The translations under genes and the position numbers were made by a program. From assembly GCF_902705875.1 (NCBI RefSeq), contig NZ_CACSIK010000004.1, positions 134,121 to 198,120 of the forward strand: DNA of 64,000 nucleotides, given 5' to 3'. The notes below the pieces were generated by a model that saw only the letters and a program-made list of their open reading frames with translations, was not told where the DNA came from and did not search any database. Positions 29,200-38,113 of the stretch are shown here, in pieces (position 1 is the stretch's first letter; each line of letters starts with the position of its first letter). This stretch comes from Zhongshania aliphaticivorans. Lineage in GTDB: Bacteria > Pseudomonadota > Gammaproteobacteria > Pseudomonadales > Spongiibacteraceae.

Positions 29200-30237
29200 A
29201 TGAAGTATTTGATTACTGGCAACGCGGGCTTTATTGGTTTTCATGTTGCAAAAACACTGCTCGCGCGGGGTGATTCGGTTGTTGGCATAGATAACGTCAA
29301 TGACTACTACGACACCAGCTTGAAGGAAGCGCGTCTACGTGAACTGGAAAAGGTTGCACAGCAGGGCTTCGAAGAGGGAGCAAAACCCGAATACGAATTT
29401 ATACGGGCTAGTATTGCCGATAAACCGGCCTTGGATGCCTGTTTTGGGCGCCACCAGTTTGATCGAGTGATAAACCTTGCGGCTCAGGCCGGGGTGCGCT
29501 ATTCCATTGAGCATCCAGAAGCCTATGTCGAAAGTAATCTGATCGGTTTCGCTAACTTGCTAGAAGCCTGTCGCAATGCCAAAACACCACACCTTACCTA
29601 TGCCAGTACAAGTAGCGTATACGGCGGCAATACCACCATGCCATTCAGTGAAGATCACAGTGCAGATCACCCTTTGCAGTTCTATGCGGCCACTAAGCGT
29701 GCCAACGAATTGATGGCGCATAGCTACAGTCATCTGTTCAAGTTGCCCACCACGGGCCTTCGCTTTTTTACGGTGTACGGCCCTTGGGGTCGCCCGGATA
29801 TGGCACTGTTCAAGTTCACTAGTTTGATCTTGCAGGGTAAGCCAATCCCCGTATTCAATCACGGGCATCACAGCCGTGATTTCACGTATATAGATGACAT
29901 TGTTGAGGGTGTGATTAAATCTAGCGATCAAGTCGCAGATGCCGACCCCAATTGGTCGCCGGCTGCCCCCAACCCTGCCACTAGCAATGCGCCTTATCGT
30001 ATTTTCAATATTGGCAATGGTAATCCCGCGCAGTTGTCAGAATATATTGATGCCTTGGAGGAGGCGCTGGGCAAGAAAGCTCAGCGCGAGATGCTACCCA
30101 TGCAAGCGGGTGACATTCCTGATACCCACGCAGACACCCACAAGCTACAACAGGCGACGGGCTACAAGCCTGATACCAGTGTGCGTGAAGGCGTACAGAA
30201 ATTTGTGGCGTGGTACCGAGATTACTATTCCGTTTAA
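29200..30237 (+). CDS. NAD-dependent epimerase, UDP-glucuronate 4-epimerase type
   Basis: A 345-residue extended short-chain dehydrogenase. The NAD-binding motif is [11 protein letters not shown] at residues 7-17, the catalytic tyrosine-lysine pair is in YAATKRANE, with the Ser/Thr in ASTSSVYGG, and [17 protein letters not shown] is typical of UDP-glucuronate 4-epimerases, supplying UDP-galacturonate for polysaccharide. The closest relatives could also act on other UDP-sugars. The ATG at 29200 sits right before the first beta strand. The stop overlaps the end of the convergent kdkA by four bases. Confidence 0.85.
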   Translation: MKYLITGNAGFIGFHVAKTLLARGDSVVGIDNVNDYYDTSLKEARLRELEKVAQQGFEEGAKPEYEFIRASIADKPALDACFGRHQFDRVINLAAQAGVRYSIEHPEAYVESNLIGFANLLEACRNAKTPHLTYASTSSVYGGNTTMPFSEDHSADHPLQFYAATKRANELMAHSYSHLFKLPTTGLRFFTVYGPWGRPDMALFKFTSLILQGKPIPVFNHGHHSRDFTYIDDIVEGVIKSSDQVADADPNWSPAAPNPATSNAPYRIFNIGNGNPAQLSEYIDALEEALGKKAQREMLPMQAGDIPDTHADTHKLQQATGYKPDTSVREGVQKFVAWYRDYYSV

Positions 30238-30962
30238 TCGCTATTGATGGCGCGCTGGTAAGCCGATGTAAGCGCTTGCCAGTTGTCTTCCGAAAAGCAG
30301 AAAGCGGGGTGGCGCCCTTGGAGTTTATTTAGCGAACGGTGCAGGCGGGCCACATTGGATTCTGCATCTTTGCGGGAAAGGGGGGTGCGAACTTCTCCTT
30401 TGTCAAAGTCGACCAGATAAAATTTTTCCTTGTCGGCCAGCAAAATATTGCTGGTATTTAGGTCGGCATGAAACACGTTCAATGTGTGGAAGCGCGCGAT
30501 TAATGTTCCTAGTTTTCCCCAGAGCTCGTTGCTGAGCGGCTGTTCACAAAGTATTTCGGTGAGATTTTTTGAGCCCGGCACCCGTTCGGTGATGACCGCA
30601 CCGCGATAGGCTATTGGAGTTATGCCGGTGCAGCACGCTGCCACGGGTCGAGGTACCGGCAGTCCTAGCTTGTGGGTGGCATCTAACATATGGAATTCTC
30701 GCCATACGCGAGTGTTTTTAAGGCGACAGTAGCGGTAAGTTTTTGCAATCCAACGTCCGATGAGACCGCCGCGATGATATTGCTTGAAAACTAGCTCCAG
30801 CCCGCCGTATTGGAACATCACAGCCGTACCCCGTTCTAGTTTCTGGCCGCCACTATTCGCATGAAGCCACTCGAGTTGAAATAGCTTTCCGCAGTTGGCA
30901 TCCACTAGCTCATCATCGTAGATGACCGTAGCTAGCCCGCTTTTGAATAACCTATGCACCAC
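30234..30962 (-). CDS. kdkA: 3-deoxy-D-manno-octulosonic acid kinase
   Basis: A 242-residue kinase of the Kdo/WaaP family, which phosphorylates Kdo in the LPS inner core using ATP. The protein-kinase-like catalytic loop is [11 protein letters not shown] (about residues 165-175) and the metal-binding DFD follows in [11 protein letters not shown]. The N-terminal GGLIGRW and RVWREF motifs match KdkA. GTG start at 30962 follows AAAGGA. Lone in orientation, it is convergent with the epimerase and divergent from a glycosyltransferase. Kdo kinase occurs in bacteria whose inner core carries phosphorylated Kdo, which bears on the LPS type here. Confidence 0.85.
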   Translation of the reverse strand: MVHRLFKSGLATVIYDDELVDANCGKLFQLEWLHANSGGQKLERGTAVMFQYGGLELVFKQYHRGGLIGRWIAKTYRYCRLKNTRVWREFHMLDATHKLGLPVPRPVAACCTGITPIAYRGAVITERVPGSKNLTEILCEQPLSNELWGKLGTLIARFHTLNVFHADLNTSNILLADKEKFYLVDFDKGEVRTPLSRKDAESNVARLHRSLNKLQGRHPAFCFSEDNWQALTSAYQRAINSD

Positions 30963-31242
30963 GTGCCGTCCTTTAATTCTACTGGGTGTGCGCTTATTGT
31001 TATCTGCGGCGCCCCCGTTCCATGAAAGTTGTTGGTATTCTATCGTTAATCGTGTCTTCGTCCCAGCCCAGAAGTGAGCGAATGGGATAATCTTCGGGTA
31101 TAATCTTTGGCAAGCGAAAAAGGGTCGGCTACCCTTATTTCAGGCTCATCAGGTTCCGCTAGCCACTAATTATCATGCATGGGGACCAACTGAGTTGGCT
31201 GACTATGCTTGCCTTGCCACCCACCGTATACAAGATAACGCC

Positions 31243-32151
31243 ATGCCGAATACTCTCAATCCCGATTCAAAGAAACATTGGTCGGATTTTATCGTTAGTC
31301 GATTTCTGCGCCTCGCCGCCAGCGGCTTAGTGCCTGCCTCCCTATTCCAAAAGCCGCTGCCAAGTAAAACTCAGCGCGCAGCGCGCAGCGGCAATTTGAA
31401 TATTGAAATTGTCAGCCACTGCTGGCAATACTCGCACTTTCTAAGTTATCAGTTGAGTTCTTTAGTTCTCTTCCCGCCGACTAAAGCCACGGTAACGATG
31501 ACGGTGTATTACAACAGTGAAGACAGTCGGACAGCGGCCGTTCTCGAATTTTTTGCAAAACAGCAGGTACCGGGTGTGACTTGGCACTGGTGCGAACTGC
31601 CGAAAGAATCCTTGTTTCGCCGTGCTATTGGCCGGAATCAAGCGGCTTTAGCTACCAAGGCAGACTGGATTTGGTTTACCGATTGCGACTTGATGTTTCG
31701 TCAGCACTGTTTAGACCAATTGGCAGAATCGCTGCAAAGTCGCAACGACTGCCTAGTTTTTCCTCTGCGTGAGCGCATCACTTCGCTGCTGGAAGACGAC
31801 GACCCAATGTTGAATCTCGATCCTAAGGATTTGCAGGTCATTGATATCGATGATTCCCTATTTATCGAACAAACCCGTGACCGCGCTACTGGCCCACTTC
31901 AGATTGCCCACGGCGATACCAGTCGCGCAGGAGGCTATTGCAATAGTTTAACTTACTATCAGAAGCCCGCCGCGAGTTGGTGTAAAGCCCATGAAGATCG
32001 CGCCTTCCGCTGGTTGTTAGGTACCCAGGGCGAGCCATTAGATATTCCCGGGGTATATCGAATTCGCCATGTCAGCAAAGGCCGCTATACAGGCAGCAAG
32101 CTAAACACACAGTTACGCAGCGGTGTTCGCAAGGCCACAGATAGGCATTAA
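31243..32151 (+). CDS. Glycosyltransferase-like protein with DxD motif
   Basis: A 302-residue protein with a GT-A-like fold pattern: NIEIVSHCWQYSHFLSYQLSS at the start of the domain, KADWIWFTDCDLMFR with an Asp-x-Asp metal/nucleotide motif near residue 150, and a later HGDTSRAGGY. This resembles galactosyltransferase-like family 2 enzymes. The ATG at 31243 is chosen over an upstream TTG because the domain begins well after it. It lies among LPS genes between kdkA and waaA and is followed by a terminator, so it is probably a single-gene unit adding an outer-core or surface sugar. Confidence 0.65.
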   Translation: MPNTLNPDSKKHWSDFIVSRFLRLAASGLVPASLFQKPLPSKTQRAARSGNLNIEIVSHCWQYSHFLSYQLSSLVLFPPTKATVTMTVYYNSEDSRTAAVLEFFAKQQVPGVTWHWCELPKESLFRRAIGRNQAALATKADWIWFTDCDLMFRQHCLDQLAESLQSRNDCLVFPLRERITSLLEDDDPMLNLDPKDLQVIDIDDSLFIEQTRDRATGPLQIAHGDTSRAGGYCNSLTYYQKPAASWCKAHEDRAFRWLLGTQGEPLDIPGVYRIRHVSKGRYTGSKLNTQLRSGVRKATDRH

Positions 32152-32204
32152 CACTCGCTCGAGTTTGTTACTTAGTACTAGCTAGGTGGTTTCATTTATA
32201 AAAT

Positions 32205-32236
32205 GGGCTAAATGCATTGCGCATTTGGCCCTTTTT
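32205..32236 (+). terminator. Rho-independent terminator of the DxD glycosyltransferase
   Basis: Stem GGGCTAAATGC (32205-32215) / GCATTTGGCCC (32221-32231) with one G-T wobble and loop ATTGC, followed by five T residues. It also separates the convergent waaA. Confidence 0.82.
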
Positions 32237-32304
32237 GTGTGGTGTAGAAAAAGAGGGCCTTTGTTGGGGTCTATTGCAGTCTGGCTCACCGATGCCAATA
32301 GACC

Positions 32305-33624
32305 TTAGGAGATATTGCTTGGCACCAGCGCTTCAATTTCATCCACTGTGCGCGCTAGGGCGCCATTGTTTCGTGACACCACTTTCTGCGCTCTGTCTCC
32401 AATGGCGATACGCTCATCTTTGTCTTTGAGCCAAGCAGCTACTTTATTGGCAATCTGTTGAGCGGATTCTGCGACGACTAGGCCGCCGGATTCTTGAATC
32501 AAACTGGATACTGTACTGAAATTATGTAGGTGCGGCCCGCTGACTGTAGGTACTCCCCAGGCGGCAGGTTCGATCATATTGTGCCCACCGATGGGTACCA
32601 AACTCCCCCCCATAAAGGCGACATCGCAAGCGCCGTAAAAATACAGCAGTTCACCCATGGTATCGCCTAGCAACACCTGAATGTTGGCATCGGGAGCAAT
32701 GCCCTCGCTGCGGCGCACGGTATTCAGGCCTCGCTGACGGCATAGTCGAGCCACATTGTCAGAGCGCACCGGATGCCTTGGAACCAAGACTAATAGTAAA
32801 TCGGGGAAGCTTTTGCGCAGAATGTCATAGGCATCTAAGACCTGCTCTTCCTCTCCTTCGTGGGTACTTGCCGCTAGCCATACTTGCCGCTTAGTTTGGT
32901 TACGCCATTGGCTGGCAATTGTTTGCGCTTCATTGATTACATTGGTGTCGAGATGTAGGTCGAACTTTATATTGCCCACGGTATTAATCCGTGCTGCAGG
33001 CACGCCAAGAGTGACAAAGCGCTCTGTATCTGCGGGGTACTGGGTGAGTACTCGACTGAAGTGGCGCAACATATTGCGGCTCAGGGCGGAAAAACGGGCA
33101 TAGCCCTTGGCGGATTTGGCACTTAGGCGGCCATTTACAAGAACGGTAGGTATATTGTGTTTATAACAAGTTGCCAGCAGGTTCGGCCATAGCTCGGTTT
33201 CTATAATCAACAAAATATTCGGTTGTAAGGTGTTAATAAACGGGCGCAGAAATTCGGGTAAATCGAAGGGTATGTAGTAGTGGAGTAAGCGTTCGTTTAG
33301 AACGGGCTCTAGGGCTTCACGTACCCGCTGAGACCCAGTTGGGGTTGTGGTTGTCACCAACCATTGCCAATGCGGATGGCGTTCGGATAGGGCTTTTATC
33401 AATGGAATGGTGGCCAGGGTTTCACCAACCGATGCCGAGTGTATCCAGACTAGCGGCGCGGGGCTATTGTCAGGTGCGTTAGTGATATTTTCGCGGGAGT
33501 CCACTAGGCCAAAGCGCTCACGCCAGCGACTACGATACGTGGAATCAGTTCGTCCGCGCCGCCATAGATGCAAAAGCATCAGTGGCAAGGCTAGACGAAA
33601 ACACCAAGTGTACAAAATGTGCAT
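32305..33624 (-). CDS. waaA: 3-deoxy-D-manno-octulosonic acid transferase
   Basis: A 439-residue Kdo transferase (WaaA/KdtA), which adds Kdo from CMP-Kdo to lipid IVA at the inner membrane. The N-terminal membrane anchor is followed by WRERFG and WIHSASVGETLATIPL, which carries the catalytic acidic residue; the C-terminal domain has PRHPVR, LLGDTMGEL and GGSLVPIGGHNMIEPAAWG, all diagnostic. Length is within the family range. Together with kdkA it defines the start of LPS core assembly in this region. ATG at 33624. Confidence 0.94.
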   Translation of the reverse strand: MHILYTWCFRLALPLMLLHLWRRGRTDSTYRSRWRERFGLVDSRENITNAPDNSPAPLVWIHSASVGETLATIPLIKALSERHPHWQWLVTTTTPTGSQRVREALEPVLNERLLHYYIPFDLPEFLRPFINTLQPNILLIIETELWPNLLATCYKHNIPTVLVNGRLSAKSAKGYARFSALSRNMLRHFSRVLTQYPADTERFVTLGVPAARINTVGNIKFDLHLDTNVINEAQTIASQWRNQTKRQVWLAASTHEGEEEQVLDAYDILRKSFPDLLLVLVPRHPVRSDNVARLCRQRGLNTVRRSEGIAPDANIQVLLGDTMGELLYFYGACDVAFMGGSLVPIGGHNMIEPAAWGVPTVSGPHLHNFSTVSSLIQESGGLVVAESAQQIANKVAAWLKDKDERIAIGDRAQKVVSRNNGALARTVDEIEALVPSNIS

Positions 33625-34004
33625 TAATTCAATACCAGCTTGGGGGTTTGTTGACGATTCGCTTTCACCCCTAATATCCGATTATGATCGGAGAGATCCT
33701 TTAAAAGCCTTATCAAAATGATAGGTGGCGTCAAAGATAACAGTTTTTTCAAGTCGCCAATTCTAACAGGAGGTAGCAAATATAAATATGCTATCTGTCT
33801 CGATCCAGAAAAAAGCTGACTTTGCATTAATGCCGATTTATGCAAAAACCACTGTCGATCAGAGAATGATAAGTCCAGGGGGATAAAGCGTTTTGAGTAG
33901 AAATTAATTGCTGATTCTGGCTAAATGCAGCGGTGATAAATTGACTCGGTGATGTTCTCGGAGAGATACCAACGTCTCAACAATAGCCAATACTAGTACT
34001 CATT
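33625..34004. other. Divergent intergenic region, waaA / hypothetical gene
   Basis: 380 bases between divergent starts. No gene is supported; a 73-codon minus-strand frame (33624-33845) has no recognisable features. A weak promoter-like pair for the rightward gene is TTGACT near 33941 with GATACC about 18 bases on. Otherwise nothing clear. Confidence 0.4.
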
Positions 34005-34661
34005 ATGAAATTTTCTCGTTCTGTTAAACCATCGCGCCAACTGCCAATTACTGTAAAGCGATATAATACTTTAGTGATTGATACCCATGCCAAAAAAGCT
34101 TGGCTTGATGGCAAAAAACAACCGCTAAATCTCGGCCGCTGGATGTTTTATTTACCGCGCGAGCAACTTAAGTGTTTTCACGCGACCGAGGGTATGACTG
34201 ATTGCATACATGCCCTGCGGCCAAGCGAATTACAATTACTCAATACTGAGGCCAAAGTTGGCCGTTACACCATGGGCGAGTGGTCGCTAGCACTCCAAAC
34301 CCCCATTAATCGCCGTTTGGCGGAAATATGGGTCGTCAGCGCGCGACTGTGGCAGGCAGGGCTAGGGCCTCAGCCACTGGGTGTTGTTAGGGTTGATCAG
34401 GTTACCCGCGATGGTGAGAATGTCGGGGCAAGCTGTGGGATTCTCAAACAAAATGTGGCGAAATTACCGAGAAAGTTAGATTGCCGAATTGAGCATATTC
34501 GCGATGCTGGTGTTCAACCCGATAAAATCTTGAGTTGTGTCAGGCAGCAACGCCGAGGTTATGTGATTGATTTATGTTCGGTGGTTGGCTGCCAGCCTAG
34601 CAATGCTGAAAATGAGGTTACAGAATTACTGACGGCCTTGAATGGAAGAGAAAAACGATGA
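34005..34661 (+). CDS. Hypothetical protein in LPS region
   Basis: A 218-residue basic, mixed alpha/beta protein beginning MKFSRSVKPSRQLPITVKRY. It contains aromatic motifs such as GRWMFYLPREQLKCFH and WVVSARLWQAGLGP, the second reminiscent of ligand-binding segments in kinase-like LPS proteins, and a C-terminal Cys-bearing region (ILSCVRQQRRGY, LCSVVGC). No signal peptide or membrane segment. It could be a degenerate relative of Kdo/heptose kinases, as GWHPVGV-like segments occur, but catalytic residues HxD and DFD are not seen. Transcribed alone; ends before a Fur-box-like site. Confidence 0.55.
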   Translation: MKFSRSVKPSRQLPITVKRYNTLVIDTHAKKAWLDGKKQPLNLGRWMFYLPREQLKCFHATEGMTDCIHALRPSELQLLNTEAKVGRYTMGEWSLALQTPINRRLAEIWVVSARLWQAGLGPQPLGVVRVDQVTRDGENVGASCGILKQNVAKLPRKLDCRIEHIRDAGVQPDKILSCVRQQRRGYVIDLCSVVGCQPSNAENEVTELLTALNGREKR

Positions 34662-34678
34662 AAGCTTATTACAATTGC

Positions 34679-34720
34679 TTGAGAAAACACTCAAAACACC
34701 AATTAATGAGAATTATCATT
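34679..34720 (+). promoter_or_regulatory. Candidate Fur-regulated promoter in a convergent intergenic region
   Basis: TTGAGA (34679-34684) and ATTAAT (34702-34707) are 17 bases apart, and an AATGAGAATTATCATT palindrome-like site (34705-34720), close to known Fur boxes, overlaps the -10 and start region. Just 18 bases separate the upstream gene stop from the -35. No gene start follows rightward before the convergent gene end at 34841. If active, it would make an iron-repressed RNA antisense to that gene. Promoter and operator are predictions. Confidence 0.35.
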
Positions 34721-34840
34721 CCTTAACAAAAACTCGGCTTTTGAATGCGCTATGGTTGGTGCCATACATTGATACCCTTAGTCCTCTTGGTATTTGAGTG
34801 TAAGAGGAATGAGGGTGTTTTGGTTTACTGACTTTCTAGC

Positions 34841-35698
34841 TTACTTATTCGTGGTACTGATAAAACGATCGAATACCTGCAAGGCCTCATCTTCGCTGAA
34901 TAAACCGTTGGTAACATTTGGCCAATGGCTTACGTCGTTTCTTTGTACTACCACGCTTGAACCCGGCTTACTGTTAAATACAACTGGGATACGTTCCAAG
35001 CCCAAGGCAAGAAGCGAGACATAGCGATGGTTGCCTTTGTGGCATACCCACACCCAGTCGTTTTCTGACACCAGAAATTGCCCCGTCAAGTGCCCGTGCA
35101 TATAGGGTAAATAGCCATTTTTTAGTATCAATTGGTGGGTTTTAACGTGCCGTTGGTATTCCAACTCACCCACACCTTTTGATACCGGCCCGTAGAACTG
35201 ACATCCATAATCTACATTGGCATCAAGTCCGTAGCGTTTAGGATACTTGTAGCGTAATCGCCGTTGTTGGGCATCCATATTACGCCAGTTGCTTTGATCA
35301 GCCGCAGCCCACCAGGGTAAAACCGCTGCATCCGGATGTAATTTAGAGGACTCACTATCGGCTAAACCGAGTACCACCGCCATAGATTGCGGTTGAAAGC
35401 TCGTATAATGCCGTTCCATTGCTGAGCCGGCGAAGTGCTGGTGGCCTTGATCGAACTCTCGCAAGGTTTGTACAAAGGGGTTGTTCTTGGGGTGTAGGCC
35501 CAGCAGGCTCGAACGGGTTTTGTCTCTGGGCACCAAGAAGACATCAGGTTTATTGGTAGAATTTTTTAGGTTTTGGTATTCGGCAGGGCTTTTTGTTGCA
35601 AGGTCGATTTCTGTACTTTGTTTGCGCCGGCCTTGTTCTCGCCAGAGGGTAAAGCGGTTAGATACGGAGCGTTGTGCCGGGCTATAAAAATCATCCAT
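34841..35698 (-). CDS. Hypothetical protein with ParB-like segment, polysaccharide cassette
   Basis: A 285-residue soluble protein without signal peptide. The last third contains HGHLTGQFLVSENDWVWV then CHKGNHRYVSLLALGLERIP, resembling the ParB/Srx-fold substrate motif (GxHRxxAAxxLG) found in ParB N-domains and some kinases and nucleotide-handling proteins. The first part has Arg/Lys-rich segments and several aromatic motifs but no known family. Its start overlaps the stop of the polysialyltransferase-like gene by eight bases, so the two are co-translated. A role in surface glycan synthesis is inferred from context only. Confidence 0.55.
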   Translation of the reverse strand: MDDFYSPAQRSVSNRFTLWREQGRRKQSTEIDLATKSPAEYQNLKNSTNKPDVFLVPRDKTRSSLLGLHPKNNPFVQTLREFDQGHQHFAGSAMERHYTSFQPQSMAVVLGLADSESSKLHPDAAVLPWWAAADQSNWRNMDAQQRRLRYKYPKRYGLDANVDYGCQFYGPVSKGVGELEYQRHVKTHQLILKNGYLPYMHGHLTGQFLVSENDWVWVCHKGNHRYVSLLALGLERIPVVFNSKPGSSVVVQRNDVSHWPNVTNGLFSEDEALQVFDRFISTTNK

Positions 35699-36788
35699 TG
35701 CTAGGGTTGGCGCCTTTGGTTTTTACAGGGGCAAGTTGACTTGCCAATTCTTCCATTGCCACGATGGGTATATCTAGTTTTTGGTAAATCTCAGCTAATT
35801 TAGATGAGGCGTCTTCATCTTGTGCTAAAGCAAAGATCGGCATAGTGGGGCGCAGCCATTTCGCGGTTAACAACACCGAAGACACATCGCCAACAATGGC
35901 GCATTCAGCGTTGAGTAATGGCACTAATAACTCCATCCCTACGCTGCTATCTAATACTTGAAAACCGGGGAAGGTTTCGCTGAGAAGTTCAGGCTTGCTA
36001 ATACGGGGGTGGGGCTTAATCGCCATTTGATCAAGGGAAAACATAGTTTTAAGTTGCGTGGCAAGCTCGGCGTAACGATGGCGTTGTTTAATAAAATACG
36101 CTTCATAGGGTAGTGTCAGCACTAAGCTCACATGATCAAGCAGTGTTTGTTGATCCTTATCTAGGGCCGCGATAGTGCGAGCCATATCTAAGAATTTCTC
36201 ATCGCTGAAGGCGGCAACATCGATGGGTAACAAGGTTTTTTCCTTCAGGCGCGGATGAACCAAATCAGGAAATGCCACGCAGGCGGTCGCAATCCAAGGT
36301 GATGAGCCGGTAGTTAAGGCATTCTTCCACAACTCTCCGTATAGCAACTTTTTAAGCAAGGGATCGATATAGCGATGCTGAATGGAATGCATAGACTTGT
36401 GGCCAATATACGTTACCGTGCCTTCATCCATATAGTAAGCATCGGGTTTTTTACCCTGGGTTACTAGCCAATACATGGCAGATTGAAACTCAGGTCTGCG
36501 GTCGTTGCCAGTATAAATGGCGACTTCTTGTTGATCGCCAAATAAGGTTTGATAACTCGCAAACCAGCTTTTACGCGCCGTAATATTAAGCTTGCCGGTA
36601 CGCTCTGCCAGGTAGGCTACCTTGCCAAAAATGTCAGATGATTGCTCTGCAGCACCGCCGTATTTCTTTAAAAAGGTTTGTGAGCCGGGCACCATAACTG
36701 CAATATTAAGATCATCTTGGTGTTGCAGAGCAATACTGCTGGCCACGCAGAAATGCAAGGGAGAGGAAATAAAATAATAACGATGCAT
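35691..36788 (-). CDS. Polysialyltransferase-like glycosyltransferase
   Basis: A 365-residue protein resembling the alpha-2,8-polysialyltransferase family (GT38/GT52 relatives). It opens YYFISSPLHFCVASSIAL, typical of these enzymes, and contains MDEGTVTY, AIKPHPRIS and GDVSSVLLTAKWLRP, matching the D/E-D/E-G, HP and S-S-V motifs that bind the CMP-sugar in the family. It would transfer a nonulosonic acid or a related sugar. No CMP-sialate synthetase or synthase is in the window, so the donor is unknown. It follows a pyruvyltransferase-like gene by 52 bases and overlaps the next gene. Confidence 0.68.
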   Translation of the reverse strand: MHRYYFISSPLHFCVASSIALQHQDDLNIAVMVPGSQTFLKKYGGAAEQSSDIFGKVAYLAERTGKLNITARKSWFASYQTLFGDQQEVAIYTGNDRRPEFQSAMYWLVTQGKKPDAYYMDEGTVTYIGHKSMHSIQHRYIDPLLKKLLYGELWKNALTTGSSPWIATACVAFPDLVHPRLKEKTLLPIDVAAFSDEKFLDMARTIAALDKDQQTLLDHVSLVLTLPYEAYFIKQRHRYAELATQLKTMFSLDQMAIKPHPRISKPELLSETFPGFQVLDSSVGMELLVPLLNAECAIVGDVSSVLLTAKWLRPTMPIFALAQDEDASSKLAEIYQKLDIPIVAMEELASQLAPVKTKGANPSNG

Positions 36789-36840
36789 TAATTTCTCAGT
36801 TTATCAATCTAGCGAACACATGGATTCAACGTGTTGAGTC

Positions 36841-37872
36841 TCAGCTGCATACACCAACAACATGATCAAACATGGCTTCAATTTGCGCTTTGGCCTCAAT
36901 ATTAAAGGATTTAACGCACTCAGTGTAATCTGAATATTGCTCGACCACCTGCTGCAATTGAATTTTAAGGTTCCCTGGGCGTGAATTGTCGAATTTAAAT
37001 AATGCTAGCGGCAGGCCGACTTCCTCAATCAAGGCTTCACTTTTATGTGAATTAGAAGAAACCAGAAGCATAGGCACCTGTTGCTGTAAGGCAAAGCACA
37101 AAGCATGGTAGCGTGCGGCACAAACACCGCGATACGATGCTAAAGACTGCAAAAACTCATCACCATTGTTAGTCGCTTTAGCCAACACTTTATAGCGCGC
37201 TGGCACATTGGTGTTCACACGTTCAAATAACCACGGATAAAGAGCCGACTTCAGTTGCCTTCCCCAATCTCGGCTGCCTCGGGAAAAGCTCGGTTTCCTT
37301 GTTAGTAGCGTTCTAAATTCACACTCGGGATCGGCTTGGCAAATCGACAAGGCTTTTTCATCCCACTCCTTTAGAACTGAGTCTGTAATCATGTAGCGTG
37401 AACGCTGGCTATTAGAGTAATCAGGGTAGTTATAAAAGGTAAGATCCGGCGCATAACCCGCTTCGATACCCATGGCAACAAGTTGAGCTTGGCTGCGTCG
37501 ATCACGGGTAAAAACGGCAGAGAATTGTGAAAGTAAAGGCCGCCACTGCTCGGGATCGTTGTCTTGCCATAGAGCGTTGAGTAAAACAATTGGTCGTTTT
37601 TTGCACAGCAGCCCCATTATTTCAAACAAGCGATTGGTATTGCGGCTGTTGTGGTGTAGCGAACCTTCGCCATTGACCACTATCAAATTGGCTTCGGCAA
37701 TGGCATTGCGGTGTTGTTTAAGATGTTGGGCTTGGGCGCTAACTGGCAAAGAACCACTGCACTGCCAGCCGCGTTTCTCCATGGCTAAATGAAGATTCGC
37801 CATTACTCGCCAGCCGCCATGGTGATTATCGTAGCGGGTGTCGTTGACAACAAAATAGGTTTTTTTCGACAC
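36841..37872 (-). CDS. Polysaccharide pyruvyl transferase family protein
   Basis: A 343-residue protein with the pyruvyltransferase-family pattern: NDTRYDNHHGGWRVMANL, ANLIVVNGEGSLHHNSRN, FTRDRRSQ, APDLTF and SYRGVCAARYHALCFAL (the R-x-H motif). Members add ketal-linked pyruvate to sugars or act as glycosyltransferases in exopolysaccharide assembly. The GTG at 37872 has AAGGG ten bases upstream. It is the first gene of the leftward cassette with the polysialyltransferase-like and ParB-like proteins. Confidence 0.72.
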   Translation of the reverse strand: MSKKTYFVVNDTRYDNHHGGWRVMANLHLAMEKRGWQCSGSLPVSAQAQHLKQHRNAIAEANLIVVNGEGSLHHNSRNTNRLFEIMGLLCKKRPIVLLNALWQDNDPEQWRPLLSQFSAVFTRDRRSQAQLVAMGIEAGYAPDLTFYNYPDYSNSQRSRYMITDSVLKEWDEKALSICQADPECEFRTLLTRKPSFSRGSRDWGRQLKSALYPWLFERVNTNVPARYKVLAKATNNGDEFLQSLASYRGVCAARYHALCFALQQQVPMLLVSSNSHKSEALIEEVGLPLALFKFDNSRPGNLKIQLQQVVEQYSDYTECVKSFNIEAKAQIEAMFDHVVGVCS

Positions 37873-38054
37873 GTCTAATTGCCCTTATGTACATGGTATT
37901 GATTGTACACAAAACCACTCTTGAGCTCGATTAATCAACCTTATCGGGGGTGCCATTGAGATTGTGTGGGTGTTCTGTCGCTTAGATACACTCTATCTTG
38001 ATGAGTTTGTGAATATGTACGGCCATTAATCAGGGGGTAGTAACTTGGGGCATT

Positions 38055-38091
38055 CCAATATGGCACTCTGATTAGAGCCGTGCCATATTGG
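38055..38091. repeat. Inverted repeat downstream of the RND operon
   Basis: Perfect 11-base arms CCAATATGGCA (38055-38065) / TGCCATATTGG (38081-38091), with a second small stem CTCT/AGAG inside the loop. It lies 23 bases past the leftward RND stop. No T run follows, so terminator, mRNA-stabilising hairpin or protein site are all open. Confidence 0.5.
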
Positions 38092-38113
38092 TTGGTAGGT
38101 CAGTGCTTTTAAC

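Noticed and set aside
31099..31104. TATAAT upstream of the DxD glycosyltransferase as a promoter
   Set aside because: A good -10 but no acceptable -35 at the right spacing, and no extended -10 TG, so not listed.
34794..35024. Small plus-strand frame downstream of the Fur-box-like promoter
   Set aside because: Mostly antisense to the ParB-like gene; a start at 34809 has its purine-rich site too close. Kept only as a possible untranslated RNA.
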